Source: Escallonia rubra (lineage: Eukaryota > Streptophyta > Magnoliopsida > Escalloniales > Escalloniaceae). Taken from it: a stretch of 64,000 nt of DNA. Below, piece by piece: positions 52,401 to 64,000 of this stretch; the stretch's first letter is position 1, and each line of letters starts with the position of its first letter. The DNA lies in contig JAVXUO010003066.1 of the NCBI GenBank assembly GCA_033065855.1, forward strand, positions 1-64,000, in the 5' to 3' direction. The notes beneath the pieces were generated by a model. That model was not told the DNA's origin and did not search any database. It saw only the letters and a list, made by a program, of their open reading frames with translations. The position numbers and the translations under genes were made by a program.

Positions 52401-53780
52401 GGACTCATTATCTAGCATAATTTCATCATGTTCTTTATCTGAATTATTCTGAACTTCTTCACTTGAATCATTGTTATTGTCTTCCCCCATGTTGAGAAGT
52501 TCGATAGCAATAACCTGAAAAAGTTTCCCTTGCTTAAATAAGGTTTTTCTTCAACAAGTCTCATAAGGATCTCATTTTCTTGCTCATGTATTGTTTGATT
52601 TTTGTCAAAAGCTTCTCGACACAAGGGATTCCAATTTTTCTTCAACAACTTGAACACAGGCTCACGAATCATACTCAATTGGGATATGAACCGGCTAATA
52701 TACTGGATTCTACCCAAGACTCCTCAAATTTCTTTCTGCTCCTAGGTAGGGGCATCTCAACTATGGCCTTAATCTTAGCTGGGTCTTTTGTTGACTGTAA
52801 GTCCTAGTGGCTTTCTGGTTGTAACCCTGAACACATATTTCTGTGAGTTGAGTCTTACATTGTATACCTTAGTCTCGCAAAATACTTCCTCGGGACTGTA
52901 CAATTATCTTCATGCTTCTTAGACTTAATGATCATATCATCGACGCATACTTCTACCTCCGTGTGAATCATTTCATGGAAGGAGGTAGTTGTATTTTCTT
53001 CTGATCCTCAGGAGCCATCTTTATCAGATTGTATCCCGCGAAGCAATCCTCGAAGGAAACCAACTCATGTTCTGTCATATTATCTATGATAATGTCTATA
53101 ATGGGCAGGGGGAAATCATCTTGTGGAGAAGCTCGGTTAAAGTCTCGGTAGTCCACACACATCCGAACCTGGCCGTCGATTTGGGTACAAGTACAATGTT
53201 AGCAAACTAGATATGGTATTCGATACCTCTAATAAATCCAATATAAAGGACCTTCATAACCTCCTCTTTGACCTTAAGGGATCACTCTGGTCTCAACTTA
53301 CCGAGCTTTTATGTGACAAGTTTGGCTTCATGCAAGGTATGTAAGTGGTGTTCCATAATTAACGGGTTGATACTAGACGTGTTACTATATGACCAAGCAA
53401 ATACATCTATCAATTCTCTTAGGAGCGCTGTGATTTCCTCTCTTTCTCTCTTATCTAGTCTAGCCCTTATATTAATTTGTTTTACATTTTCAAGTGTACC
53501 TATATTGACTTTAAATATTTCCTTCGTCACTGGCTTGACTCGACTAGACTTCTTGTATTCTATTTCTTTCAAATATTTTTTCTTTTCCGGGTCCATTAGT
53601 TTTGACTCATTATTATCCTTGTTGATCAATTCATCATAAGTTAAATCAGCAACCTCAAAGTAATCGAAATATATTATCACATTATCAATCAAAAGGTCAA
53701 AAAGCACATAATAGGTGAGAAAATTTAGATTATCTGAAGAGACATAGGTCTTTTGGTTCTGGACTAGCCTCGACATCAAG
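52400..53780 (-). pseudogene. Gypsy B reverse transcriptase
   Basis: 53309-53779 carries the RT N-terminal lead (L-L-R-E-L-I-D-V-F-A-W-S-Y). 52968-53162 has C-V-D-Y-R-D-F-N-R-A-S-P-Q-D-D-F-P-L-P and G-Y-N-L-I-K-M-A-P-E-D. About 52945 reads C-V-D-D-M-I-I, with Cys in place of Tyr in the YVDDM catalytic box. 52412-52717 has G-R-I-Q-Y-I-S-R-F-I, the thumb/connection. Frameshifts separate the parts. Confidence 0.8.
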
Positions 53781-53860
53781 ACGTCATTTGATAAACTCTT
53801 CCACAGCCGCTGGTCCGTACTTAATCATCAAATTCTATGTGCCACGATATGCTGAAGTGA

Positions 53861-54990
53861 TTAAGCTTGTCGGGTTAATATTCTGGTGATCCACTTCGCC
53901 ATAAGCATTAGGATGTGCATATTGCTGAAGCATGTTGTCATTGCCTTTTGCTCCATAAAATCCATCCAATCAGGGGTGTCTTGTTTACTTGGCTCTGTCA
54001 GATTTGGCAATTCCTCATCCTTAACCCATTCATAGTTAAAAAAGATATCATGTCTGTTGACCAGTCTCCCCATTTCTGTGTTGTAGATAAGCTCCGAAAA
54101 TCCGTAGTAAGGTTGTTCTTCTCCTTCCTTAACAAAGTACCATTCATTAGTCATGGCGTTTAAGTTCATGAGATGTGCATTCTCTCAATCCTTCTTGGCT
54201 AGAGTGATCTTCCTGACAGCTTCCTTCTTCTCTCTCTTGGTGGGCTTGTAAACCAACGTAAACTGATCCTTATTATTTTTTTGGAACTGAGGAACTTGGA
54301 AGTCCTTGATAATTTTGGCCTAAACCTTTTTCTGGGAAATAGTACACTCTTTTCAGCATGGGAAGCATTGTCGTATTACCGTAGGGCACAAAAGTGAGGA
54401 AATTTTCACCTAAACAAACCTCCTCGAACTCCAAACACTGAACCGAATTGTCAATCCTGAATCCACTAAGCAACACATCTAATGAGTCATGTGGAACATA
54501 ATTGTCCTTGTCATTTTTCACCTGTCCAATCTGAGGTAGCTGTAAGTCACCCATGATTATAAAGATGACTTTATCCAAAACAAACTTAACTTTCTAGTGC
54601 AACATAGACCAGATTAAACTTACATAGTGTATTCATGGTCTCTCCAATAGGAGATCAAATGCCGTGGGTATGTCTTACACTTAAAATTCAACTTCAAAAC
54701 TGGCAGATCCAACAATCATAGGGAGGTTGACTGTGTCAGTAACATCTCTCCAGTGTTATCATAGGCTCATACAGCTTGCTTAGAAGGGGTAAATTGTAAT
54801 GCAAGGGCTTGGACGGTATGTAGGGGTCAAACATTGAGGGGAGAATAATTGTCTATAAGGATTAAGGGAACCCTCTTATCAAGTGCCTGTTTTGTGATAT
54901 GGAAAGGGTTTTTGTGGCCTGGTCCTGACTTGGGTAAATCAGATTTGGAGAAAATGACGACATTCCTCTAATGAATTACCCGTAGTACTT
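53861..54990 (-). pseudogene. Gypsy B protease region
   Basis: Near 54850 the minus strand reads P-L-I-L-I-D-N-Y-S-P-L-N-V, matching the VLVDNGSALNV retropepsin motif of Athila/Tat with Gly replaced by Tyr. Frames 54273-54578 and 53861-54169 are the protease-RT linker. Many stops. Confidence 0.6.
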
Positions 54991-55037
54991 GAGGGACTAT
55001 ATAGGTATCTAGGCTTTGCTGAGTAACTTTGTCAAGG

Positions 55038-55038
55038 N
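55038..55038. other. Ambiguous base N
   Basis: The only undetermined base in the window, inside the Gypsy B protease-Gag junction. Confidence 0.95.
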
Positions 55039-55459
55039 TTGTCAGTGCGAGTAAGTAGAAATTGACAATCCCTAAATGGAAATGCTCGCTCGGGTCTTCT
55101 CACTTTTCTCAATACTTCATTTTCTGGGGGATCTTGAGAAGATAGTGGGTCTAATGTGGTTAATTACGGATGGTTTGTTAAACTTGGCCTGATCTGGTTA
55201 AATGTGACATCTCGGTATTGGGCCTGAACACAAAGCTCGTCTCTTCATCGTACTCTTATTTGGCAGTGAAGGCCTCACCTTCCATCAATTCTTCCCAAAA
55301 GATAACATCACCAAAACTCTGCTAGAGAATCAAACACCGAAATAGACTGAACATACCGATTTACGGGAGTGATAAGTGTAGTCAGATCTATTACTCGTAG
55401 AGCATCATCGATAAGGTTAACCCTGTGAGTTGGTAAGTGTTCATTTTTAACATTAGGTT

Positions 55460-55580
55460 TGGCAGGAGGGGAAACTTCGCCTTTGTCTATAAGGTCCTAG
55501 ATGGCTTGCTTGAGACTCATGCATCTGTCTGTTGAGTGTCCCTTCCCTTGATGATAAACGCAAAAAGCTTGAACATCATA
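55460..55580 (-). pseudogene. Gypsy B Gag knuckle
   Basis: Reads C-V-Y-H-Q-G-K-G-H-S-T-D-R-C then (Q)-D-L-I-D-K-G-E-V. Same signature as Gypsy A at 14650. An in-frame stop precedes D-L-I-D. Confidence 0.65.
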
Positions 55581-55689
55581 TCCCTTCGATATCACTGCTA
55601 GTACAAAGGTAGGCAGTAATTTGGATATCATGCCCCTCCTTAAAAATTGTTCAAAATGCTAACTTAAATCCTCATGCTCGGTTCTAATT

Positions 55690-55985
55690 CATACTCAGGT
55701 AACCTAATGTTGGTTATTACCAGCATAAGGGAAGTCAAAGGAGAGTAAGCTTTTGAGAGCCCAGTAAGGTCGATCAAGGATTTAGAATCAAAACTATTTG
55801 AACAATTTTCCATATCGAGTCATATGAAATTTTTTAAAGGATTTGCAGATAAAATCACAGCATTTCGATATATAGACATAGGGAAGAGTATTAACTTTAT
55901 CCCATAAAGAATAGTCATTCAAGCACTTTATACATAAAACAGAAACTGATAACATTGAACATGAGCCATACACTATAGCAAAGCC
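55690..55985 (-). repeat. LTR fragment inserted in Gypsy B gag
   Basis: Homologous to 61820-62230 (AAGTCAAAGG.GAGT.AGCTTTTGAGAGCC, then AACATTGAACATGAGC near the right end). Minus orientation inferred from the CTTACTGGGCTCTCAAAAGC motif. Confidence 0.6.
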
Positions 55986-55989
55986 TCAT

Positions 55990-57020
55990 TGGGCATTGGT
56001 GTATTTAACGGGGTGAACTTTCTTTTAGGCTCTGTTATGGCTTCTTATGGTACTAACTGCGGTGCTTGGACATTGTTGACGTTTCTGGCATTGGCAGACT
56101 TTGTTTGTACATTGGAATTCTTGGGACCTGCTCGGTGTACTCCTGGCTTCACTTCACGAGAAATGGTCCTTTTGTTGATGACGATTTCAATCTGTACCTA
56201 GGGATCCCATTAGGGCCTTGAACGATGTGTGTTTGTGGCCAAAGATGTATTCATGGTACACTTGGAGAAAATTGTTTCTGACTATATTCACCCGTTCCTC
56301 CTCTATGAGGCAGTTCACCATCTGTGCAACTTTGTTTCTCCATCTCATGATAAAGGTAGACATTGATTTCCTTGGCTCTTATTTAGTAGTCTTTAGGTCT
56401 CTATGGGTGATGTCTAAATTAACATTGTACTGGTACTGATTTACAAACTCCCTCACAACATCCTCCCAGGTTCTAACTCGAGCTTTGTCTAAGATAAGGA
56501 ACCATCAAGACGCGACTACAATGAGGGTGCGGTGGAAAAGCTGTATCAACGGATTTTGATTGACTTCATAGGATGCCAATGCACGGATGTACATGTTGAT
56601 GTGGATCTAGGGGTCTGTGGTCCCATCAAACTTGTCCATCTCTTGTATCTTGAACTTAGGCAGCAACGATCTTCGGGTTTATAATAAGAGCTCTGAGATC
56701 TAGCTGGTCATCGGCTCTCTTTATTAGGGTGACTTGGGATTTGGTTACAGCTAGTTTATCCTTCCACTCTGGGACAGCGGGCTTCCCTTCCTTATTTTCG
56801 GATTCATACTTCCAGTCAAACTCGGCTTTCGTTTTTCATTTTTTTTCTCCAGCTTAGTCTCATCCTCTTGTTCTTTCTTACCCTTTCTCTTAAGGTTGTC
56901 TATTTCCTCAGCTATTCGGGTCTGTTGATCTACCAGAGTTGCAAAACCAGTATGAAAATCCTTCTCATTGATAATATAGAAGTCTGCCATCTGTGGATAT
57001 TCTTCGGCCATTAGAATTCG
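55990..57020 (-). pseudogene. Gypsy B gag
   Basis: 56200-56700 on the minus strand encodes M-D-K-F-D-G-T-T-D-P..W-E-D-V-V-R-E-F-V-N-Q-Y-Q-Y-N..F-I-M-R-W-R-N-K-V-A-Q, the retrotransposon gag domain of Athila/Tat, with stops inside. 56751-57011 is a charged leader frame (MAEEYPQMADFY). Confidence 0.7.
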
Positions 57021-57239
57021 AGTGAGCTTCCCAGATGAGGCTCGATACGAACCACATTTATCCTTAACTGTATAGAGAAATTTTTCAAAAATTTAATCAC
57101 ACATACCACATAGATCGAACTGGCGGGTCTATACCTCACGAGGGATGGGAGGTTTTGGCCAGTGGTGGGCTTTTGGCCAGCGGGATCATTTGGATTCTTA
57201 AAAATAAGGGGGAATGAGGCTGACAACTTGTTCGATTAC

Positions 57240-57480
57240 TTAAGGAGGTAAACCGACCAGAGCTGGTCATAGGTCTAGAGTTTGATCTGAAAAAATTCTG
57301 AGAAAGAAAGGATTCTTACTAACCATATAATCACTTATGGAATTGAACTGGCTAGTTGGTTATGTTGCCTAGGGTTTGTTTTGTGCCGAACTTCGGGACA
57401 GGAAAGACTTGGCTAACCATCCAGTCACTTAGTGAGTGTCCTAGCCAGTTGGTCAGTAGTGAAACCAATAAAACAACCCG
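57240..57480 (-). repeat. Leader minisatellite of Gypsy B, part 1
   Basis: Two units of GGTTTGTTTTG..GGGACAGGAAAGACTTGGCTAA..CAGTCACTTAGTGAGTG..AGTTGGTCAGTAG type. Continues at 61396-61535 after an inserted LTR. Confidence 0.6.
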
Positions 57481-59093
57481 GGGGGGGGGGGGGGGGTATG
57501 AATAGGGTTCTTGAAAATTAATGGAAAATTTTAAAAAATCATAACTCTTAATCAAAGCAAGTAATAATTCATTGAAGAGGCTAACTACACAATCTCAAAC
57601 AATTATAGAGCAATAAGTAAAGAGATTAAGTTAGAGATACTTGACAAGGAGATTTAAATGGTTCGGCTTGAACTACCCTCAAACCTGCATCCACCTCTTC
57701 AAAAAAGTTCCTTACAAAACACTAAAATCCACTAATAATAATCTTCTTCTGAGTCGAGATCAAAATCCTTGCAGCACTTGGTGATATCCCGACATCAAGT
57801 ACAAGCCTTCACTCCACAAAGCTCACTCAAGACTTGACAAACCCAACAATCCTTTTACAAATATCAAATGTGTACAAAGAAATCCTCTTAAAAGAAAATG
57901 TGTACAAATGAAGCTCTAGTACAATAGAGAGATGAGAGAATTGATGACTTGAAGAATGATCACTCTCAATCAAAGAATTTCTCACAAAGATGCTCGCTTT
58001 AATGATGTAAAATCATGAAGCTGAAGAGAAAAAAGTTTACTGTAAGAGCCTTAATGTTTCTCTACTGAATGGAGGCTTAGAACGTGGTTCCCATAGTGTA
58101 TGATGAAGTCCAAAATCATTTATATAGGGTGGACATCAAATAGAGCCGTTATTGGAAGATTTGACATGATTTTGGGTAATACTAGCCGTTATGTTTCATC
58201 CAATGGTCAATAAAGTCGACTGTATCGGGAATGTAGTTTGACTACATTGCCTTAATGCCTATTCCTCGACTACCTCATGAAACGCCTTTCTTATTTTGGG
58301 CATAACTTTTTTTAAAAAAATCGTATTAAGAGTCATTTTTTTGCATTGGAAAGCTAATAAAAAGTTTTATGAAATTATGAAAAGATTAGCTCCAAAAACA
58401 TTCTTTAGAAAATCTAAGTGAGATCCAAAATTCACTCATTTTCAAGAAACATTCTTGTGTGAAAGGTTATGAACTCACATGCAATGCACAAGATGTCCTA
58501 AGGTCATTTGAGGTAGGGATGGCAAACAAATCCGAACCCGCGGATCTCCGCCCCGCCCTGGTAGGAGGGCTTATTTTGACTTTGACTGGATCGTGGGGCG
58601 GGTATGGTATTTTTTTAAAAAACCGGCAGCGGGTCAGGGTCGGGTATGGTATTCACCTTAATCCGCCCCTGTATACTTACCCTAATACTTTAGTTGATCT
58701 TAGTCATCCCCCAATACTTTAGTTGATCTTAGCCGTCCATCGTATACCATATATATATGTTCTTTTCAGGAAACCCCTAATCTCAACGTTCTCACTCTCC
58801 ATCGCAGTATCACACGGCCACTCTACTGATCTGCCCATTCTCCACCACACGGCCACGAACTTGCGGCGGCTCCACCGCACGGCCATGAGCACTTCTTGCG
58901 ACGGTAACACTGAGGTCAGTAGTCAGGGACACCACACTTTTTGTTTCTTCTACTGATCTTACCTTGTTCATGTTCTTGTATAATTTTGTTTTCATAATTT
59001 TTGCCTTCAAGATGATCTTCTGTTGATGGAATTTGTTACTCAAACACATATATGTTGCAATACTTGTTACTCAAACACATCTATGCTTCTATA

Positions 59094-60470
59094 TTCGCCA
59101 ATCTATGGGCCCTCTCTGGACCTACCAAAATAACTTTGAGTCCTGCTGCTGGATCGACTCTTGGTCCTCTGATCAATGCCGGGGAGGTTTTTGATGTGCT
59201 GCTCCTTGGAGGAATAACTGTTACTCGAGATGGTTTTGTCACTAAAAATTTATGTCTCCTAGTGAGTCAATTAACTTGGTATCTTCTCCTAGATCACCTT
59301 TTCGACTATTTGACTTCTCCTAGGATGTTTGTATCTGCTAGTTTGTCCAAATGTTGGATGACATGGTTAACTATCCGTGGGTTTAAAAAGTTTGAAGGGA
59401 AATCACGGTAAACCATGTGGAAGCGCATCCTGTCCACTTTGACGAAATTTTAACTATCACCATCTGAATTGAATTAAATGGTATCAGCAAGTGATGGTTT
59501 ATCAAGTTAATGCTTTGAAAATTGAACAGACACCACGTCTTTGTGTGCATTGAATCGACAATTCCTGTTCTTTAAATTTGTACCAGCCCAGGGAGAGGTG
59601 CCGGGTCAATTAATCTCCTGCTAGTATCCTTCTTTTATTTATGAATTTGTCACTAATCTCCTCGGATTTTTTTTTATTTAGTGATTGGTTTGGAAAAATT
59701 AAATAAGAGTTTCCAGAATCCTCCTCTCGATTGGAATGGTGATCCTTGTCTACCTCGCCAGTACTCCTGGACAGGAGTAACATGCTCTGAAGGATCTCGG
59801 GTTCGTGTGATTGCTTTGTAAGTTGGGATATGAACCAATTGGTTCTTTGTGTTCACTATTGCTTTTATCCTTGATCACTGCCCAAGAAAAATGAATTTAC
59901 TTGTCTTTTTCCTCCTGTCATCAGAAACCTTTCAAGTATGGGACTTTCAGGATCCTTGTCACCTAGCATTGCCAATTTGACTGCACTGACTGAAATGTAA
60001 ATGAAATTTTCTTCCTAGGTTATTTATAGGATAAGGGATAAACATATTTTTCTGACAATGTCACGATACTTACAACAGTCTTGGGAATAATAACATGTCA
60101 GGATCTCTTCCTGATCTCAGTCCATTGCAGAGATTAGAGATACTGTGAGTTCTGAGTTTTCCTCTTTTTTTACTTAATTTTAGCGCAAGAATGAGCAAAC
60201 CAAATCGTGTCCACTAGTTATAATGGGATGAAGCCTATAGTTCTTCAATGCTTGTGCCTTGTAGCAGGATGGTGAACTTTGTTAGCTTTTTATGGTGCAT
60301 GCATATGACATAAACTATACATTATTTGCACCGGCTTAATTGTTAAAACATTGAGACTTTGATGCTACTTTTGTTACGGACTAAAAATGTTGGTATTATC
60401 ATATTAACTCTCTTTCATCATAGACATTTGGAAGGCAATGAACTCAGTGGAGAGATCCCCCCCCCCCCCC
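59094..60470 (+). pseudogene. Captured fragment of a malectin-like/LRR protein gene (five exons)
   Basis: Exons: to 59232 (A-G-S-T-L-G-P-L-I-N-A-G-E-V-F-D-V-L), 59682-59817 (L-D-W-N-G-D-P-C-L-P then Y-S-W-T-G-V-T-C), 59935-59996 (N-L-S-S-M-G-L-S-G-S-L-S-P-S-I), 60079-60144 (L-G-N-N-N-M-S-G-S-L-P-D-L-S) and 60424 to about 60470 (H-L-E-G-N-E-L-S-G-E-I-P). All four introns have AG/GT borders and the frame is open across every junction. It covers the end of a malectin-like domain plus the first LRRs, as in Arabidopsis At1g25570/At3g19230-type LRR proteins (from memory) or related LRR receptor kinases. The N-terminal part and any kinase are absent, and it stops in a C run at 60460. Retained introns show DNA-level capture, not retroposition. 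Confidence 0.8.
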
Positions 60471-60479
60471 TCACTTGCA

Positions 60480-61200
60480 TATAAGCCAGCAGTCTCGGAA
60501 AAGCTAAGCATTCAGCTGAACGCACTCTCTTGCAATGAGTGTCCACAGTTTGTTACCCTTTGCTTGTTGTACATGGTCTCTGAGTAGTTAAAAAACCTTA
60601 AAGGGGTTGCAATGTTTGGAGTTATGACTATCAAGGATGTCTTGGACCTCTTGCATCCACTCTTTTGTGATTGATGTCAGTTTTATCACATAAACTTTGA
60701 GAGTTATTTATGTTGTATCAGTGTGTTGGTGATCATTTGGTTAGAGGTTTATTGTTTTCACATGATGGCTATAAAAATCTCCAAGTGTTCTTTCTCATAC
60801 TTAAACAAAGTTGTATTTCAGTTTAATCTTACCTTTTTTTTGTATCCACTTATTTTAATTTCATTCTTTTCCTATATATTTTTTTCAATGAACAGTGATT
60901 TCAGTTGTATTTGGAGTTGGTGTGCGGACCAGCTGAACGAGTTTACTTTTGTATTCATATTTGCTACTTGCTGCACTTATACTCGTATTTTTTGCTTCCA
61001 AGTGATTGAACGTTAATGTGGTGTAATATATTTGAACTATGGTGTAATCTATTTGAGCATTAATTTGAACTATATTGTAATTTATTTGAACTATGTTGTA
61101 ATTTACTAATGTCTTATTTAGGAGTTTTGGACATTAATCTGGTGCGTGTGTAGTTTATTTTTTGTGACACAGGTGCAAGTTTTGTTGTAATGCATGTTCA
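60480..61200. other. Pack-hAT right part, origin unknown
   Basis: AT-rich, with a plus-strand frame 60723-61016 rich in Phe/Ser and no domain. Possibly a further captured intron or filler. Confidence 0.3.
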
Positions 61201-61395
61201 AAAAGTGTGAAATATTTGCTAAACCAAGCAGAGCAGGGCGGGTCGAGTTGGGTTCGGGTTTTAGAAGATCCGCGTCCGACCCGCCCCGTTGCCATCCTTA
61301 ATTTCCACTCAAACACCTATTAGAACATAATCAATGTGTAGTTATCATCAAAACACGATGTAAGCATAGGTTATCAGCCATAGGGCTAACAAGTA

Positions 61396-61535
61396 AGTTT
61401 CGGGCTTGTTTTGGATAATTTTTTTGGGACAGGAAGGATCTGACTAACGGTCAAGTCACTTGGTGAGTGAACCGCCCGGTTGGTCAGTAGGTCGAGGTTT
61501 GTTTTGGATAAAATTTATGGGATGCGAAGGATCTG
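61396..61535 (-). repeat. Leader minisatellite of Gypsy B, part 2
   Basis: Units with GGACAGGAAGGATCTGACTAA..CAAGTCACTTGGTGAGTG..GTTGGTCAGTAGGTCGAGG continue 57240-57480 on the other side of LTR copy D. Confidence 0.65.
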
Positions 61536-61538
61536 CTG

Positions 61539-64000
61539 TAACATCCCGGAACTTTTCCGAAATGTTAACGCTCAATCGATCAGATACATTAAGAGAATAT
61601 GTCCTCATTATCCAAGTGGACAACCATCATCAGAGCAACTAACCTTCAATGAAATCATACTCTTAATTGATTTCATAAATAAAATACCAAACTGATATCC
61701 TACAAAATTTAAACAATACTCTTCACCCGCGCAGGGGTTCTAATAGAAAAACATGGTAACTTAAATTTACTCGCTCGCTTGCCTCTAGTCCAAACTCAAG
61801 AAATCTAACGCTGGTTACTACCTGCAGAAAGGAAGTCAAAGGGGAGTGAGCTTTTGAGAGCCCAGTAAGGTCGCACAAGATTTAAAAATAAGAAAACGAT
61901 GCGGACAATCTTTCATATAAAACTTTTGAAAAGTATTTTCAATGAAATACAACACTTAGACAAAGATGAACAAAACGAACGATTTTACATTCAAGTCCAA
62001 TAACAACTTTTTCAAATGATTTTGCTTTCGATGAAATCACTACAATACAATATAAACATAAGGATGAGTATTCAACTCATTCCCTTAAATAATAGTCGTT
62101 TGAAACACTTCGGATATAATAAAGCATGAATGGATACTATTCAAAACAGTTGAAGTGTAATAAAACATTGAACATGAAACATTGAACATGAGCAGTACAG
62201 AAGCAAAGTCACCCCGGCAGTGCTCGATCGCTTTACATATGCATATGTACACTGACTAGTCCATCTAGGTACTAGTTAAACCCATCCAACAGACCATCCT
62301 TATAACGCCAACAATACAGACCATCCTTATGGCTCCCAAGTTACTAACTCATGTCAACATTGAGAAACAATAAATAAATTTCAAAACATTTTATGATAAT
62401 TGAATCGATAAAACAGATGAGAGTAAACAATTTAAGAATTCCAAACGATCGCTTAAGGTTCAAGTTAGGCTTTCGTGGACAGTTTCAAAACAACTTTTAT
62501 ATCGGCATAAACTCGAAGCAATTTAGTTTGTAAAACTGTTCTATAAGCATTTGAAAAAAGAATAACGAAATGGGGTTCAGATAGAAATCCCTTACAGCTG
62601 TCCAAGCTATGCGATGCTACCAACCTCGATTATAATTCTTTGAATAAACCTAGATTGGCAAATCCATATGTTAGAACATAATCTATACTACAATACTATA
62701 AACCTAATATAAACTACCCAAATGGCACTCGCCTCTAACCCCGGAATCACACAACTCAAAGCGCGCCTCGCACACGGCCAACTTAACCGAGAACCCGGTA
62801 CGCTCTTTAATGCATAACCGTATTCTAAATTTATTATAAATTAAAATAAAACACTTGTATAGCTTAAAACATTATAATAAGTCAAAATATGAATGTTCTG
62901 AATTTTTGAATATTTTCGAATTAAAATAATTTCTTTAAATACAATAAAATACCCATAAATTGCCAAAAATGCTTCCAGCTGCAAACTAAGTCCCATAATT
63001 TTTGTAACAGCTTTAACATATGTATAAAGATCATAGAAATTTAAATCAGAAATTAAAAAGTATTAAAACTATTTTTCAAATATTCGTTTTGCTAAAAATA
63101 ATGCGATACGGAAACCATAGCAAATCAACCCCAAAAATCATAAAACTTTTACTGAGTCTTTCTTATACCATAAAGACATTACTATAAGTTTTCCTAAAAC
63201 ATTTTCTGGGTTTAAGGTCTCCAAAACAATTTTACAAATCTGAAATTACAGAAAATACTAAAAATTCATACGATGTCAGAAAATTATGAAACTTTGCCAC
63301 AAATTCTAATATAGCCGATCGTACTATACTGTAAATTTTCATGTTCTAATGATAAGCGTGCGCTAACATATTCACGTGTCGATCTAACGCTAACCCAAAT
63401 TTACCCGTCTGAGCTTCTCTTCTTCTTTCCTCTTCCCTGCACCCACTTCCATGACTCCCCAACACCCAGCAGCTCTACGCTTCACACAGCAGATCCATAC
63501 TTCTCTAAACACACCCTCACCCAACCATTATACACACAATTACCCACATATCTTCACTTACACACACACATGGCCATAACCAATTGTCTTTCAAACCCAT
63601 TACAGGTAATGGCAGTGGGTCTATGTACGTGTACTCTGCACATTAAAACACCCCCAACACCCCTTAATTCATGTAAAGAAAGGGCATGGCTGAAAATTAA
63701 CACATCTCCTACTCTTTCTTTCCTCCTTGTCCCTTACCCACACACTACACAAAACACACACTACACGGCTGCCTTACAGCCCTTCTTCCTCCCTTCATTA
63801 CACGCCTATAAACCACCTAAACACTCACATGAACCCAGAAATTAATCCCCATGGCAGCCCCTCCATGGATGTCCTCCTCACTCTCTCTCTCTAAGCCCAC
63901 ATGTTACATACACCATGAACACAATATTCACACAACACACGTAGACTGACCCATCTCATATTCCTCAAGGTCCAGTTCCCCTTTTTCTCTCCAATCATCC
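61539..64000 (-). repeat. Gypsy-type LTR (cut by window end)
   Basis: Plus strand starts TGTAACATCCCGGAAC at 61539, so the minus strand ends GTTCCGGGATGTTACA. The minus-strand text CGACCTTACTGGGCTCTCAAAAGCTCACTC near 61850 is a motif common in long plant Gypsy LTRs. 55690-55985 is a fragment of the same family. From 63400 on, the text is C/T-rich and ACACAC-rich; the frame 63570-63845 is compositional. No coding domain is seen. Confidence 0.5.

Larger units (their letters stand above)
58514..61300 (+). mobile_element. Pack-type hAT element with captured gene exons
   Basis: Ends TAGGGATGGCAAAC and TAAGGATGGCAAC (right end, reverse-complemented), with GC-rich subterminal text (CGCCCCGCCC; CGGGGCGGGTCGG) common to this hAT group. 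The flanking 8-mers ATTTGAGG and ATTTCCAC agree only in ATTT. Compared with copy A, about 230 bp of LTR is missing at the site. No transposase is present. The interior carries exons and introns of a malectin-like/LRR gene (59094-60470). Confidence 0.75.
57498..61390 (-). repeat. LTR (family copy D) inserted in the Gypsy B minisatellite, carrying a Pack-hAT
   Basis: Its 5' end at 61390 (minus: TGTTAGCCCTATGG) matches copy A at 825, and the body 57600-58500 matches copies A and C. The left boundary is blurred by a 17-18 bp G run (57480-57497). The same Gypsy minisatellite lies on both sides, so this is an insertion, probably a solo LTR. Confidence 0.65.
48944..61535 (-). mobile_element. Gypsy element B (Athila/Tat type), degenerate, multiply interrupted
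   Basis: On the minus strand, from high to low coordinate: leader minisatellite (61535-61396 and 57480-57240), gag (57011-55990), an LTR fragment insert (55985-55690), Gag knuckle, protease, RT (54990-52400), a 3' minisatellite (51400-50405) split by MULE-2, and the 3' LTR (50180-48944). Its own 5' LTR would lie beyond 61538 but is replaced there by another LTR. No RNase H or integrase was recognised; about 2 kb is missing. The Gag IQDLID knuckle and RT text match Gypsy A. Confidence 0.7.

Noticed and set aside
63570..63845. 91-codon plus-strand protein at the window end
   Set aside because: Composed of ACAC and CTTCC-rich LTR text; no domain.

Overview
This window looks like nuclear DNA of a flowering plant, most likely a eudicot. 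It holds one intronless organelle-type PPR gene, one serine carboxypeptidase-like gene with GT-AG introns, and otherwise mostly transposable elements of typical plant superfamilies: Copia, Ty3/Gypsy of the Athila/Tat type, L1-type LINE, hAT, Mutator-like, Stowaway, TRIM and SINE. No CRISPR, operon or bacterial features are present. The species cannot be told from the sequence. A single N at 55038 and several C/G homopolymers suggest an assembly product.

Layout. 1-3480: diverged LTR copies of one retrotransposon family flank a tandem TRIM array (828-2600). 3481-4300: start of a hAT-like element. 5708-8479 (minus): PPR gene, apparent ortholog of Arabidopsis At4g30825 (BFA2), a chloroplast atpH/atpF transcript factor. 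9806-9930: tRNA-derived SINE with 14-bp target duplications; a second copy is at 20478-20601. 10850-15700: degenerate repeats around Gypsy element A (LTR, primer site, minisatellite, gag remnant). 17430-22156: LTR fragment, Stowaway MITE and an inverted-repeat element.

22344-40180 is a nested stack. A degenerate Copia element (plus strand) holds a MULE in its 5' LTR and a complete-length but broken LINE in its integrase region (25420-37390, minus). The LINE in turn holds two hAT elements sharing terminal motifs: a non-autonomous one (26894-28160) and one carrying a TTF-zinc-finger/hAT-dimer transposase with two frameshifts (31171-34427). Target duplications can be read for the MULE, the LINE and both hATs, so the insertion order is visible.

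40857-47697 (minus): a ten-exon SCPL gene whose exons join in frame to 473 codons with the full Ser-Asp-His triad. It is probably a functional secreted peptidase or acyltransferase-fold protein.

48944-61535 is Gypsy element B (minus), with LTR, pol, gag and minisatellites all decayed. It is interrupted by a young MULE with identical 129-bp inverted repeats (50635-51175), an LTR fragment, and another LTR that itself carries a Pack-type hAT (58514-61300). That hAT has captured five exons, introns included, of a malectin-like/LRR protein gene; the captured frame is still open. 61539 to the end is a further Gypsy-type LTR. The two host genes are unrelated in function; the rest of the window is a record of layered insertions.
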